Shown: positions 12,201 through 23,212 of the stretch, piece after piece | Numbering within the stretch: position 1 is the first letter of the stretch | Layout: each line of letters opens with the position of its first letter | Assembly: GCF_032062135.1 (NCBI RefSeq) | Contig: NC_092861.1 | Coordinates: 124,122,866 to 124,186,865 of the forward strand | DNA length: 64,000 bases | Direction of reading: 5' to 3' | Source: Pyxicephalus adspersus | Taxonomy: Eukaryota > Chordata > Amphibia > Anura > Pyxicephalidae | Made by a program: the position numbers and the translations under genes | Notes under the pieces: generated by a model | What the model saw: only the letters and a program-made list of their open reading frames with translations | Told to the model about the DNA's origin: nothing | Databases searched by the model: none

Positions 12201-12672
12201 GGGTCAGTACTTCCTGTGCCATTCTTTGCTGTAAATAAAACAAAAAAAAAACATATGGTTTAAAGTAATTACCACACAAATTTACCAAAGAAAAAAAAAA
12301 AAACATACGAAACAATAGCCTTTGAGCTTCATCAGATGTATATTTTTCTTCACTACAGAGAGCAAGGATTTTTCCTTAAATCACCAAATTAAAGACATTT
12401 TCCATTGGTTTTTACCAAGGTAGCTATGGGCCTAGAAGTAAGTTTCAGATTATAACTGTTTTGCATTCCAAATACAAGAAGAAACCAGTATATTTGTAAC
12501 TAATCTACACAGGCTAATAAAAGTAAAGTGAACAAAATAAAGCTACCTGAGCTCCTTCTCCATGGTATAAGCAATTCACGACATTGTCCAAAAGGTTGAT
12601 GTCCAATTTCTGGCTGAAATCCAGCAGCTGTCGAGCTGCATGGTCTGCTAACATGGTCATAATTGCTGGCAT
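41..12672 (-). CDS. XPO1: Exportin-1 (CRM1), N-terminal 629 residues in 15 coding exons; gene runs off the left edge
   Basis: XPO1 is the RanGTP-dependent nuclear export receptor for proteins with leucine-rich export signals and for several RNPs. It acts at nuclear pores. I assembled the exons by hand at splice sites on the minus strand: 12547-12672, 12127-12228, 7499-7571, 7325-7386, 7197-7241, 6693-6874, 5782-5830, 5233-5352, 4978-5106, 4573-4731, 3072-3269, 1392-1530, 723-904, 292-448 and 41-204. They sum to 1887 nt, exactly 629 codons with no stop. Residue numbers agree with known landmarks: the H9 loop starts at Val430, and Leu525, Cys528, Lys534, Lys537, Ala541 and Met545 of the export-signal groove fall at the expected positions. 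From memory of the vertebrate protein there are only scattered substitutions. Domain order in this part is the importin-beta N-terminal region (about 46-106), then HEAT repeats. The remaining 442 residues are outside the window. Confidence 0.98.
292..448 (-). CDS. XPO1: XPO1 exon, residues 523-575, export-signal groove with Cys528
   Basis: The exon begins in phase 0 with Asp523 and ends one base into Glu575, with donor GTAATT at 286-291. Cys528 is encoded at 431-433 (TGT on the minus strand); Leu525, Lys534, Lys537, Ala541 and Met545 are also here. Cys528 is the residue alkylated by leptomycin B and by selinexor-type inhibitors in other vertebrates. Confidence 0.97.
723..904 (-). CDS. XPO1: XPO1 exon, residues 462-522
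   Basis: The acceptor TTTTAG precedes 904 and the donor GTAAGA is at 717-722. The exon completes Val462 and ends at Lys522 in phase 0. It encodes the HEAT helices before the groove, including the conserved motif [14 protein letters not shown]. Confidence 0.97.
1392..1530 (-). CDS. XPO1: XPO1 exon, residues 416-462, H9 regulatory loop
   Basis: The acceptor CAG precedes 1530 and the donor GTAAGG is at 1386-1391. The exon encodes the acidic HEAT-9 loop (Glu429, Val430 to Lys446), which in exportin-1 couples RanGTP and RanBP1 binding to opening and closing of the cargo groove. It ends in phase 1. Confidence 0.97.
2155..2240 (+). mobile_element. Mariner-type MITE, cut by an assembly gap
   Basis: TACCGTATTTTCCGGCG followed by the repeated phrase GCGTATAAGACGAC is the end of a widespread vertebrate Tc1/mariner-like MITE. 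The other end lies in the adjoining gap. It sits in an XPO1 intron. Confidence 0.7.
2241..2658. other. Assembly gap (418 N)
   Basis: A run of N inside the XPO1 intron 1531-3071. It begins inside a mariner-type MITE, so the missing sequence is probably repetitive. No XPO1 coding sequence is lost, because the flanking exons join in frame with the expected residue count. Confidence 0.95.
3072..3269 (-). CDS. XPO1: XPO1 exon, residues 350-415
   Basis: This 198-nt exon (66 codons) is in phase 0 at both ends, with acceptor CCAG before 3269 and donor GTAGTG at 3066-3071. It contains the conserved motifs [17 protein letters not shown] and [12 protein letters not shown]. Confidence 0.97.
4573..4731 (-). 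CDS. XPO1: XPO1 exon, residues 297-349
   Basis: This 159-nt exon (53 codons) is in phase 0 at both ends, with acceptor CAG at 4732-4734 and donor GTGAGT at 4567-4572. It starts with an internal Met297 and contains the motifs [15 protein letters not shown] and [10 protein letters not shown]. Confidence 0.97.
4978..5106 (-). CDS. XPO1: XPO1 exon, residues 254-296
   Basis: This 129-nt exon (43 codons) is in phase 0 at both ends, with acceptor CAG at 5107-5109 and donor GTGAGA at 4972-4977. It contains the motifs [15 protein letters not shown] and [11 protein letters not shown]. Confidence 0.97.
5233..5352 (-). CDS. XPO1: XPO1 exon, residues 214-253
   Basis: This 120-nt exon (40 codons) is in phase 0 at both ends, with acceptor TTTTTAAG before 5352 and donor GTATAG at 5227-5232. 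It contains the conserved motif [17 protein letters not shown]. Confidence 0.97.
5541..5694. mobile_element. Foldback MITE, family of the 44223 element
   Basis: The inner arms GACATTCACTTAATCATTC and GAATGATTAAGTGAATGTC are inverted copies, and the right end CTTTATAAATAGACCCCAAG matches the end of the element at 44223-44377. It lies in an XPO1 intron. Confidence 0.6.
5782..5830 (-). CDS. XPO1: XPO1 exon, residues 197-213
   Basis: This 49-nt exon completes Ser197 and encodes 16 further codons (motif [16 protein letters not shown]). The acceptor is TTTTTTGCAG and the donor GTAAGT is at 5776-5781. Confidence 0.96.
6693..6874 (-). CDS. XPO1: XPO1 exon, residues 137-197
   Basis: The 182-nt exon starts in phase 0 and ends two bases into Ser197. 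The acceptor is CTTCAG before 6874 and the donor GTATGA is at 6687-6692. It lies in the exportin-1/importin-beta-like HEAT region (motif [16 protein letters not shown]). Confidence 0.97.
7197..7241 (-). CDS. XPO1: XPO1 exon, residues 122-136
   Basis: A 45-nt micro-exon of 15 codons ([15 protein letters not shown]) in phase 0 at both ends. The acceptor is CTACAG and the donor GTATGC is at 7191-7196. It lies downstream of the non-canonical GC-AG intron. Confidence 0.96.
7325..7386 (-). CDS. XPO1: XPO1 exon, residues 101-121, ends at a GC splice donor
   Basis: The exon starts in phase 1 after acceptor GTAG and ends in phase 0 at Glu121. The donor at 7319-7324 is GCAAGT, not GT. The nearest GT, four bases on, would shift the frame of the following exon, so the GC donor is required. 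Confidence 0.95.
7499..7571 (-). CDS. XPO1: XPO1 exon, residues 77-101
   Basis: A 73-nt exon (motif [19 protein letters not shown]) in the importin-beta N-terminal region. It starts in phase 0 and ends in phase 1, with donor GTAATT at 7493-7498. A 4.55-kb intron separates it from the previous exon. Confidence 0.97.
7572..12126 (-). other. XPO1: XPO1 intron (4.55 kb) between residues 76 and 77
   Basis: Mostly anonymous AT-rich sequence with A-rich tracts. The only coding-like stretch is the minus-strand ORF at 9590-9765, described separately. Confidence 0.6.
9590..9765 (-). pseudogene. Unidentified coding-like ORF inside an XPO1 intron
   Basis: On the minus strand an open frame runs from a plausible acceptor (TACCTCAG near 9764) to a TAA at about 9590-9592. 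It contains the acidic stretch [20 protein letters not shown], followed by a hydrophobic [10 protein letters not shown] segment. The composition is protein-like rather than AT-driven. I do not recognise it. It could be a gene or transposon fragment, an alternative terminal exon of XPO1, or chance. Confidence 0.25.
12127..12228 (-). CDS. XPO1: XPO1 exon, residues 43-76
   Basis: A 102-nt exon (34 codons) in phase 0 at both ends, with acceptor TTACAG and donor GTAAGC at 12121-12126. It starts the importin-beta N-terminal region (motifs [17 protein letters not shown] and [10 protein letters not shown]). Confidence 0.97.
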
Positions 12673-12678
12673 AGATTA
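12547..12678 (-). CDS. XPO1: XPO1 ATG exon, residues 1-42
   Basis: The start codon is at 12670-12672. Six untranslated bases (12673-12678) separate it from the acceptor TTTTTCAG. The exon encodes [16 protein letters not shown] and onwards to Gln42 in phase 0, with donor GTAGCT at 12541-12546. The true start is fixed by conservation of this N-terminus. A non-coding first exon must lie upstream. Confidence 0.97.
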
Positions 12679-13607
12679 CTGAAAAAGCAACACATTTTCA
12701 ATTAGAATACAGCAAATAAAAATGGACAATGGATAAAAAAAAAAAAAAAAAGTTTAGATTTTAGACTAAGGCATCAAGAATAAAACAATCGGCCTTAGCA
12801 GGCATCACTTTTTCAATGCTCCCAATTCAAAAACAGTACACCATGACACAAATAATACAGACCACCAGATTTACACTTTTCAGTATTTTATTTTAGATGA
12901 AATACTCACTAGCGAGGCAAACATAACTACACTGTATTCAGAAAATGTACACTTGTGAGCAAGTGGGTGTCAATGTGCGTTTGTGCGTCTATTTTAAAGT
13001 TTTTAAGAAAGTTAAACATGTGCACATAAAACCAGTTGGCAGAACTGGATTCACACATGTGCCAGCAGTTTGTACATCCTTGGGAGACAAACTTCTGCTG
13101 TGAACATTGTCACCTTGGAACAGGAAGTCCTTTACTGGAGGGATTAACAGCTCAGAACTATCAGGATAAAGGATTTTATGGAAATGGAAAGGCCCAGTCC
13201 GTAAGCAGATTCCCCTTTTTAATGGAAAAGTCACATTAAATAACTTATTGCCACTCTAATGCACATAAATCAAATGAAAATTAACCTGATATAGACAATA
13301 TGTTTGATGGTACATATTAAATATTGCTAAATACAAGAATAAAGAATTTAATGATAAGCCTGATAACCAAGATCTTCTCCCCACTATAGAGAAGCCAAGT
13401 TAGCAAACTTAGAAACAGTGAAAACTCAAAAAAAGACAAATTTTTGTCCCTTTAGTCACCTAGCTTCAGAGATTCAACCGATCCTATTCAAAGCTGGATC
13501 AAGAAATAACTGAACATTTCAGTAATTTTGGCAAGCACAAAACTACAACAGACTTTCATGCAAGTAGTCCAGATAGATGTAAGAAAAACAGCATTTTGGC
13601 CTTAATC

Positions 13608-13610
<3 letters not shown>

Positions 13611-13631
<21 letters not shown>
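13611..13631. repeat. (AT)n microsatellite
   Basis: About ten uninterrupted AT dinucleotides followed by a T run, in XPO1 intron 1. Confidence 0.85.
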
Positions 13632-13638
<7 letters not shown>

Positions 13639-15075
13639 TAACCAAAAAGCATTAATCAAAACCAACAAACAGCATCTTCACCTTTCTAGAGGCTCAAAAC
13701 TATACAAACATAAAAGCATAATGATCACTTTAAATATTTTGTTAAAAAAAAACTCTAGTAGTCAAACTGCTTGAAGTTTGGAACAAATTTACTTCACCAA
13801 ATCCTGTTACCTCCCTTGGGATTTTTTCCCAGGCAGGGTTTCTTCTTTCTGCCTTAAGGTAAGAAGAAAAATTATGTTCTAAATTGAAATGAGGTCAGTT
13901 GACCTGAAATGATTTTGATTTTTTATTCATTTTGATTTCATTTAAATTGGCTTTTTTGATTTCTGTCTGCTTCAAATGGGTCTTGCATTTCTATACAATC
14001 TACAGGAATAAAAAACTGGTTTTAACCCAGCTAAATGCTTGTCATAATGTACCTTTTTCTGAATTATCTTAAAATTGTTTAAAACTGATGTAAGCAGATC
14101 AACACAAGCCCCAAGGCCATTAACATTGGCCCTTACCCAGTCATTTAAGTATACAGGGCTGTAAATTGGTACCTAAAGCCTTCACCTGCAGAGTTTTTAG
14201 TACCTCCGACTCTTTAAACTAGTATATCAAAAATAATGTATTTTCTATATCCACTGAACAAAATTACATTGAAAAAAAAATCACTGCCACTTCTCAGCAA
14301 TATATAGAAAGTGTCTGCTTCTTCACATAGTTTGAAGGAGACAGAATTTGATGGGTAAGTTTTTAAAAGATTCACAACATTTTGCAGAGAATGAATGTGT
14401 GTAGAATATAGTAACGCTGTATAACCCTAATTTGTATAAATACTAAACACAAATCAGATACAAGTTTTAAACTTAGCCAATGATTAAAAAAAATGAAATT
14501 GGTCTTGGATTTGAATGACAATAGTTAAACGTGAGCTCTAATATATTTAATAAATTCAAGAGATTTTTGATATGTATAATCCACAGTAAAATGATGAATA
14601 AAGCCAGACTCATACAGCCACTTCACACTAGTGCATCTTGATAGGCTTGCATTCTATAGCAGAGGAGCACTGTGACCATTACTGGTCAGATATGAATGCT
14701 CCCAAATTGTATTATTACATTACAATAACATCTTTATTAGGAGTATGTGCATTTTTGCCTGAATGAACTTATCAAGTGCAGCTATCTTCTAATGTTAAAA
14801 GAAAATTTGGTGTTGTGGAGATCAAAAGTTTCTTTTTAAAATGTACAAAATCAGCAAATTGACCAGTTTTGATGTTTCTGCTGCCTAGCGGGCCTGCTTT
14901 GTATTCTCAGCTAATGATTATCCCACTTTACCAACATCTGCAAATTCTACAATTGAACTGCAGACCTTTTAGCTTTCTGTTGAAGCAAACTTATCACCCC
15001 CTCCCTATACACTTGTAGGGGGACTAAAAAAGAAATGTTGCAATTCCCAAACTATTCATGAGCCAAACTAACATA

Positions 15076-15440
15076 TTAAAGTGTACCTATACTCAGAACT
15101 TTCTGTTTACATAAGATGCAACACTGGCCCCTAATTTTTGGTTGCCTAGGCTGTCAAGAATGAATGGGAGCGCAAAGCCTCCCGGGATACCTACGTCAGG
15201 CATCCTGGGAGGCTCTTGGGCGCTCCTTTTACGCATGCCCGAGCATCTCGGCACGCGCAGGAGCCTTTTTGTTTAAAGAGAAAAGTTTGCCAATCTCAAT
15301 TTTTTTTTCCCATCCTACGTCAGATGAAGATGGCGGCGCCTGGAGCGCCGGCTCTGGGACGAATGTCGGGACAACGACGTACCAGATGCCGGACAACCCT
15401 TGAGTGATCGGTCTATCCCGCAGGGCAAAGGTGTATTTTT
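15076..15440 (+). mobile_element. TTAA-flanked MITE with YY1-like motif (copy 1)
   Basis: It starts with TTAA then AGTGTACCTATACTCAG, and contains the family core (GAGCGCAAAGCCTCCCGGG, a GCACGCGCAGGAGCC-like block and AAGATGGCGGCGCC). The right end is diverged. It lies inside XPO1 intron 1. No coding capacity is seen. Confidence 0.65.
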
Positions 15441-15787
15441 GATTTTTTGAGTATAGTTCCTCTAACACATGAGGATTGGATAGGTTTTTTGGGAGGGTTT
15501 ATAAACCTTTTATGTCAGGACCCTGTTCTCAGCCTGGTACATTGAATAAAATACCTGTCCAGAGAGATTCATCTTAAAATTCACCCACCAGGGATAGCTG
15601 CGTGTCCAGTCATTTCCACCCCCGTTTACCTCCTCAGCACAGAATTCTAAACTCAGTGTCAGACAAAAAAGCCCCCTAAAAAAGTTGTCATGTCTTGTCT
15701 CAGCTTTCTAATAAATACAGACAAGTTTTGAAGATTGAGAATGTACACATCTTGGCATGCTGGTGTATTTTATTATTGCACAAAAAG

Positions 15788-15967
15788 TTAAAGCGGACAT
15801 ATCACCAAAAGATCACCCGATCTGGCACCTGCACTACCAAAAGACGGAAGACGGATGAAGATGGCAGCTGCGATGGAGGATTACAGGACAGTGCAGGAAA
15901 ATCTCAGGAGTGATACGCGTAAACAAAGGTAAGCACCCCCCCCCCTTTTAGTTTAATTCCACTTTAA
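15788..15967 (+). mobile_element. Short TTAA-flanked MITE
   Basis: TTAA lies at both ends (15788-15791 and 15964-15967). The ends AGCGGACATATC and, reversed, AGTGGAATTAAAC share the family start AGYGGA. The length is 172 bp without the duplications. TTAA duplication fits Kolobok or piggyBac-type elements; the superfamily is inferred. Confidence 0.55.
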
Positions 15968-17414
15968 GGCAGTTGATTAAAATTAACAGGCAAGTACCAA
16001 CATCAAACATCTGGGGAAGAAAATACATTCAGCATACCACAATGCCTTACAGTGAATGTGATGAACTATAACTCATGTGAATTGAAATGCTGTTTAAGCT
16101 AATTAGCACCATAACCTGCAACATTGTAAAGCTCCACATAAGTTTGCTTTTGCCCAAAGCCTTTAGTTTCCATTTCCTGCAAGCCCAACATTGGCTGTGA
16201 TCGTCAACAGTCGACTAACACCTGTTTTCAGGAAAAGCAAAGCTGAAGTTTTTCCAGTCTGAAACTGCTGAGAGTGAGAACACAATAAATGAAAGTATAA
16301 TGGGGGATAGCAAGTAAGGCTTCTCTGTTAGAAATCAAGAATAGATCAGGTTACAAATGCCCATCTGCTTCTATTTAAGGATTGCTAAGGCCTTTAAAGG
16401 TCAGTTACTATCAGTCTCTTGATTTTATTCGGGTCAGACCTGACTTGTATGGAAGGAAACATGTGCTAAGGTAATTATGTAGGCTATCACAGCTTGCCCG
16501 AAAACGCTTGTTGCCTTGCTGTGCTGGCCTTAAAATTAGTATTTAGCATGCCTAACTTGGGAAAAAAAGCACGGGACAAATTGCTGAAGGGAAAGCTTTG
16601 AATGTGTTTTCAGTTTCTTTAGGATAAATGAAAAAGCACAAATACCTGGCATATGAACATTACTCACAATGTTAAATATTTAAAGCAGAGCTTTCATCTA
16701 GCAACAGTAATGCTTCTCTAACCAGCAATTGGCTACCAGCGCAATCATAGATTTCCAGTGCTGGTGGTCAACTGTTTGCTCTTGCTCAGTTATAGGAAGG
16801 TTAGAGATTAGAAGCACTGTACCAAATCTGTGTAAAACTACTTGCACTTGGGATGACATTCTAAATGAGAAACCTAAAAGACGCCTATTGAAAAAATGGT
16901 GCTTCAAAAGCAGGTATTGCTTATCCTCATGGCCCAAATTTTCATAGCCTCTTAGCATCAGACAATGCCTAATACTCCAGACACAAACTTTCTGCCAGCC
17001 AGTAACTGCCCCCAAGGCTGCCCCGTTCTGCTCACCTTTGCAGGTACATGCGGAGAGACGGTGAGGTTAAGGCTGTAGTTTCTGGTCCCTGTCCACTTGG
17101 GTGTTTGGTTGTATCCACCATCTACCCAGTGGCAAAACATCCTCAGCATGGCCTATAGATGAAGTTCAGCTATGAGAGACTTAAATCCCAGGAGACCCAG
17201 GATAAGACCCCCAAGACATGCATGTTTTCCAGGGTTCCTGTGTGAATAAACAGCTACACACTGTGTTTGTTCCCAGGGGAAGAGAGGTGGTGTGTACTTC
17301 CAAGCTGTGAGGAAAAGGAAAACCAAACATTGATACTATAAACACACTAACAAGCTTCATTACTATAGAATCCTTGCAATGTAATGTAACAATGTAATTT
17401 TTATTTTACTTAAG

Positions 17415-17417
<3 letters not shown>

Positions 17418-17449
<32 letters not shown>
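17418..17449 (+). repeat. Poly(A) tract (32 A)
   Basis: An uninterrupted run of 32 A in XPO1 intron 1. No retroposon body is recognised directly upstream. Confidence 0.9.
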
Positions 17450-17450
<1 letters not shown>

Positions 17451-17608
17451 AACTTTTTACTACTGTCTATCTACACAATCTTTTATAATGTTATTTTGAA
17501 CATGATAGCTCAATATCCGACTAAAAAAAAAACAAAACATTATTTTACTAAGTGTAATTTTTTTTACCTATAACATTAAATTATTTTTTTTTCTTAGTTG
17601 CCAGACAC

Positions 17609-18000
17609 TTAAAGTGGAACTGTACTCTGTGGGCAGTGAGCTTCTTGTTCTATAACAGACTCCATGCAGCCATGACAGGGCCAGTATCCTGTCTTTGCCA
17701 CATCCTAGGCAGCTGCCATCTTCACCGACACCATCGAGATCCTCATTCGCCATTGGATGGCCTCTGATGATGTAACTACTGAGCATGCACAGGAGTCACA
17801 TTGTCCCTGGCTCTACATGTGGCACCGCTGCATACAGATCCAGGATTCACACTACACTGCAAACACCCTGTACAGAGTACAGGTAACACAAATATCCACC
17901 AAGAGCCAGGCTTTTATTGTTTGACAAGACATTGCATATCTTACTTGTCCATTAGATCTACTACTCTCCTAGTGTCTGATTAAAGTTTAGGTCCTCTTTA
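17609..18000 (+). mobile_element. TTAA-family MITE
   Basis: The left end is TTAA-AGTGGAACTGTACTC. The right end, reversed, is TAAAGAGGACCTAAAC. The interior carries GCTGCCATCTTCACC, a YY1-like site on the minus strand. No open reading frame is seen. Confidence 0.5.
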
Positions 18001-20348
18001 TCTGAAAAAGACTGTGCCAGTAAAGATGAATTTAGGTTCATTAAACAATGGATACAATTTAAATCTGACTAGTTTCTAAAATCAGCACCATGTTCCTGTG
18101 TACTAGTAGTTCATAAATCAATTAATAAGGTTATAGGTTATCAAGTTTGCTGCAGAATTACACACCCTGCATAGAGCAGGGTACAAATGTATTTTTTGAT
18201 AAGAAGGGAAGGTTTGATGAGGTTTATTGTAAAAGCGCACATTATACCAAGTTCACTCAAATGATTTGAAAGCAGAGATGTACAGCTTAGATTGCAGTTT
18301 AACTGCCTTAACTTCTTCCTCCATATGCAGCATGTCAAAAAATAAGCTGAAAGTGATGCCTGTAACTTTAAGTGGAAGATATGATACATGCATACTTTTC
18401 AGATATTCATGAGCTAAATATAACCTTAAACAAACAGCTCAGTCACTTTAGTAGAGCTTACAATTTAGGCAAAGAAAAGCATTCACTGGCATTTAGAGAT
18501 TTAAAAAATCATTAGAGTTCATCTGAAAATGCCTCTAGAGTTTGAGAGACATCCTACACAGGAAAAACATCTTTACCATCTTAAAAGTTGCGCACTCAAT
18601 TAAAAATTAAGCCTTGGAAAAAAAAATCCACGAAAAAAAAAATAAAAAATAAAAAATAGTTTACAACTTTAGTTTTTTATACTAGCCTGGAATAACCTGA
18701 CCTGTAAGGCAGACGCAACTCCACAGAGAGAATGGAATTCATCTATGGTTAATCTACAGGGACAAAATATATTCCTCACAACCTGGGATACACGCAAGTG
18801 CAGTCTCAGAAGTAGAAAGGTAAAAAGTAGAGTATTGTCAAATGTATTAGGTAGAACTGCTGCGTGCTTCACAAATGCTTTCCTTTCAACTTGCTCTGGG
18901 ACAAGTCTTTTGTGCAGATGTCCCACACATGCAATAAATTGCAAGATGCAGGTGCAGAGTATTTTCAGAGTTTTTTGCAGTGCTGAGAACTTTTTCCACC
19001 CCAAGCAGATTAACAGTAGGAAAGTATAACCTGCAGAAAATTCCTAAAACCCCTTCTAAGTGCTGTGTGAAAATCATCAATTTTAGAAGCTCTGCTAATC
19101 CTATTTTGCCCCACTGCCAGCAGGAACCTTGCCATCTATCAGCCTTCTAAACTCTAACGTAAACAGGGCAGAAACACAATGAATCTAGGGACCCAACACT
19201 TGTCTTGTCATTTAGAGGATGATTTGCTCCACAGTACATGCAGCTACCAAAGTAAAGAAGGACTGCATGAAAATAGTTTACTGCTTGTTACAAGTGTTCT
19301 CTTGTAGAGCTGTGACAGTAGTATCAGGCAGAGTAGTGGTTAGGGCCTTAAATTTTGCATTTGTTGCCAAGCCCAGAAAGACAACCAAAGCAAACAATTG
19401 GGAAGGGAAAAAGAAGGTTTGGTGAGGATAACGGGAAGGGGGACAGAAGGCTACCTTGACAGGTATAATATTTGAGTAGGTGGAATCTAACAAATTTTTT
19501 GGGGAATTGTATAGAGCAGAAATCACCAAATGCACCATACCATAAGAAGAATAAGACCATGGGAGTGAGTCCAAAGTTTTGTTTTTGACATCAAGTGAAA
19601 GTAACTGTTTGGTATCACAGACTAAAAATGTATGTAGTTTTTAGTGTCTAAAGCCCAATTACTGTTTTACTTTTAAGTGAAACTGATGCTTTATCATGCA
19701 AGACCAAATCAGCAGATTTACTTTAGGCAAATGTACCCAATAAAGATAGCAAATTTTAATATGTACTTGTGTGGGTCCTGGCATATTTGCACCATGTATA
19801 TACAAGAAATGACATTTACTATAAAGGTTCAAGGAGGTTCCCTGCATCGGTTAAAAGATAGAGGGATCATAAGAGTATGGAAAAAGAAGATATGAAGATT
19901 TAGAGGAACTCAATTGTTGCTGGACTGCAGAGCAGGAGAAGTGTGCATTTCGTATTTGTAGAATACTGCTGCACGTACGCACGCCCATACACCCTGCTTT
20001 TCCGTATTACACTAACAAAAAAAATCCAAATCGTTTTAAAGCATAATGTATTGCCAGAAGTACAAACTAGGCTTTATTCTAAATTACTTGTTATTCAATT
20101 ACTGCACCCTTGGATTCTAAATCCAATGTGCCCTGAAATCTGAAAATACTCACCTTCATCACAGAAAATCCCCAACACCTCTCACAGTGCAATATCAGCT
20201 TACCGACCCTACATATTGTAGGATGAGCTGAGCAGGTTCTTCTGTGCAAACTATTGCAGTCTGCAAGTTGTGGATTGTACTTTGCTGAATTTTGGAACCT
20301 TCAAAAATGCCAAGCAATGAAGATCACATATGGTATATATGACATCAC

Positions 20349-20384
20349 CTTAAAGCAAACCTGAAGTTACAGGTTTGCTTTAAG
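20349..20384. repeat. 36-bp perfect palindrome with TTAA ends
   Basis: CTTAAAGCAAACCTG, a 6-base loop (20364-20369) and CAGGTTTGCTTTAAG. The arms are perfect 15-mers that start like the local TTAA-AGYGGAACTAAA elements. It reads as an element reduced to its two terminal repeats. Confidence 0.6.
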
Positions 20385-20491
20385 AATTAGTAAGGTCACT
20401 ATGCACTATAGCAACACTTTTACTGCAAAACAGGAACATGCACTCACTTACACAGGAGAGCAGATTAAACCAAAATTTGTGTTTAAGAAGG

Positions 20492-20736
20492 TAAAGCAGA
20501 ACTAAATCCAGATTTTACCGTTACATCACGGGCACCACAATATTCTTCTCCCTCCTGATCTTCAGCTATCTTGATTGGCCAGGCCGACACATCATACACC
20601 AGTTGTGAATGTGCAGCTCAGCGATTTTGATAGTGGAGGGAGCTTTTAGACAGGTGAGAATGTATACTGCACAAGAGACATGGCCTGCCCCTTTATGCAA
20701 TAAATCCCTGCCCGAGGCAAACTTAGTTCCACTTTA
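20492..20736 (+). mobile_element. TTAA-family MITE (about 245 bp)
   Basis: The left terminal repeat is TAAAGCAGAACTAAATCC and the right, reversed, is TAAAGTGGAACTAAGTTT. The arms are inverted and related to the ends at 17609, 35618 and 59113. Confidence 0.6.
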
Positions 20737-21257
20737 CCAAATGTATAGCAAATACATTTTCTTCTAGTTTTAGACCATGTAGGAAAAGTTTAAACTCTTA
20801 TCAAGTTTTTATTGCTGTCACAGAAAAACAATCACTGGAGATATATATATAATTTTAAGTTCTTCTGGGCACTGTCTGTATTGGTCTGTCATTTGCAACC
20901 CTGTTTTTTTGTTCTACTAGAATCCTAACACCTTCTAATGTAAACAACCAGCAGGTGTTTGAAACCACTGAAACTGGACACTAGTATATGCTGGGATCCT
21001 TCAGAACAAATCACTTCACAATATCTACAGCCATGGATAGTGTGGGGTGGCTCGAGGCCCATTATCTTTTATTGCTGTCATTTTCACCAGTCAGAAAGTA
21101 AATGAGTAATAAAGCCAGAAGTAAAAATGCATTTTTAGGGTTTAAGTACTAGACCTAATACACAAAAAATTGAAATCAGCCACCAACTTTCTGTAGAAGG
21201 AACAAACACTGCTTGTTCTGCAATGAAACAAACTTGCCTACCTGTTTGCAATTATTG

Positions 21258-21457
21258 TTTAAAGTACACTGGTCTGCACATGCTCAGATTTGCGTATAAT
21301 CCCAGCATACCCAGGTGCTGGAAATGAATAAACGCCAGCACACAGAATTTACATCATTCCAGCACAGCCAATCAATGCAGCCGAAGACTCAAACCTAGAG
21401 GAGCCGGTGAAGATGTTGGCGTCAATAATGGAGTGAAAGGAGTTCAGTTCTGCTTTA
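21258..21457 (+). mobile_element. TTAA-family MITE, diverged
   Basis: The left end TTTAAAGTACACTGGTC and right end AGTTCAGTTCTGCTTTAAA resemble the family ends, but the terminal repeats are weak. Confidence 0.4.
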
Positions 21458-22805
21458 AAAAGTGAACTCTGGTCAGCTTTTATTGCCTTGCCCTGCTGCA
21501 TATTTTTCTTTCACTTCTTTGCCTGGGAAAAGACTACCACAGAATGAAAAAACATCTCTCCCAAATGCCAGTGAAACCTGCCAGGGGCTCTGATCCATCC
21601 CTACACAAATTCTGGATTTACATATAGTGTAAAGTAATAACAGGTAACTAAAGCTTTGATTTTCATCTTTCTGCATTAGTTAGCAATCTAGTTCCTAGAA
21701 AAGTTTTTTTTCCTGGTTGTTCTTAAAGATCAATGTCCAAGTAATGTGCAGGCCAAATTCTAATCGCTTGTACACTACAAACCCAGGAGGAACAGCCAAT
21801 ATATGTTTTCTACTACAACTAAACTGTTGTATAAAAACACAAATCTGCTATAAAATACAGAAGGCCAAGTTTGGGGGCATTCCTGGTGGGGGGCAGAGGC
21901 ATTGGGGCGGGACTCGAGAGGGAGTCCAGCCTAGTGTGCCCCTGCCTAGCCCTGAAAAAAAGTTTGCTGACCTCTGGTGTAGACAATTCCAAATAAATGT
22001 CAGGTCAATGCACCAATACATACATTTACCACAAATCAGTGTTAAGGGCCTGTTAATGTCAAGCTAAGGGACCTGCAAGCAGCACAAGGACATGAATAAC
22101 AGACGTCAGCTAGTGTAAGAACAAAAGCACTTGAGTATAAAGGTAATGTATCCTTGTTCCTGTCAAAATAATTACATGGTACCAGGATCTCAGATGTATT
22201 AAAATAACTCCTGAATTCTCTAATGGATCTAGCTCTCAAAGTGAACAGGTGATATGTCCATGAAAAACAAAGCAACAGGTAGTTTATGGGCATCCCTTCC
22301 AGCCACCTATACTTCACTTCCTTCACTACACGGTTACTGGCAGACATTCTTTGTAAGCGCCTAATCCCTACTTCCTAAAACTGATCTCTCCTGGTTGACT
22401 GGTGGCCCTGGTTATGACTATGCAAGTGGTGGGATTCCCAAGAGAGACCCTGCACCTTCACTATACCCACAAGTAATGACCTGATAAAGAGCCAGCATCC
22501 CATACAAGTCAACTATTTAAGGTCCCGATGTGACTTTATGATATTGAGCAGCAGAGCCTAAAGCGAAATGGGTAATAATAAAAAAACAAACAAACGTAAA
22601 GCATTAATAGCGTCTTAGGAGTAGTAAGGAAATAATGAATTCATGGATTTGGCAAGCCCTGATATAAGATGCATCTTGCAGCACTTTAAAATTAAAAGTT
22701 GAAATTAAACTTGCAACTAAGTGGGCTGTTTACAGAAGATGTCCCTTCTGCAACAGTGTTCAAGCCAGCAAATTTTCTTAAGCCAGGTGGGATGAAATTG
22801 TAGGT

Positions 22806-22905
22806 GGGTGGCAGCCCCTGTGATGTGACCAAGCTCTTCAGTACCATCCAAAAACAGCCAGGTTGTTACTGAAGTGTTGGGTGGTGCGCCCAGCTAAAAT
22901 GGCTG
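22806..22905 (+). repeat. Dispersed repeat, related to 24671-24763
   Basis: Shares the phrases GACCAAGCTCTTCAG (GACCCAGCTTTTCAG), CCATCCAAAAAC and TTGGGTGGTGCGC (GTTGGTGCGC) with the downstream copy. The element class is unknown. Confidence 0.5.
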
Positions 22906-23212
22906 GGGAGAATACTGTACAATATGAAAACAACTTACCTGCATGATGACAGCCTCACAAGGACACCGCTAGGTTTGAGATTGTCACCTTGATTGGCCAG
23001 GCTGGAATGCTGCAACTTCCACAGGAGGAAATTAATTCCCAGCACCTTTTGTGGACTTCAATGCATAAAAGAATTCTCTCATTTCTTTATGGGACTTTTT
23101 AGTCTTCCCAGTTCAGGACATCATAGTGGTTACTTAGCATATATTCTATTTGAAGGACACATACTATTGAAAACCCACCAACACCCATGGCTCTAGGGTC
23201 TGCAAGACCAAT

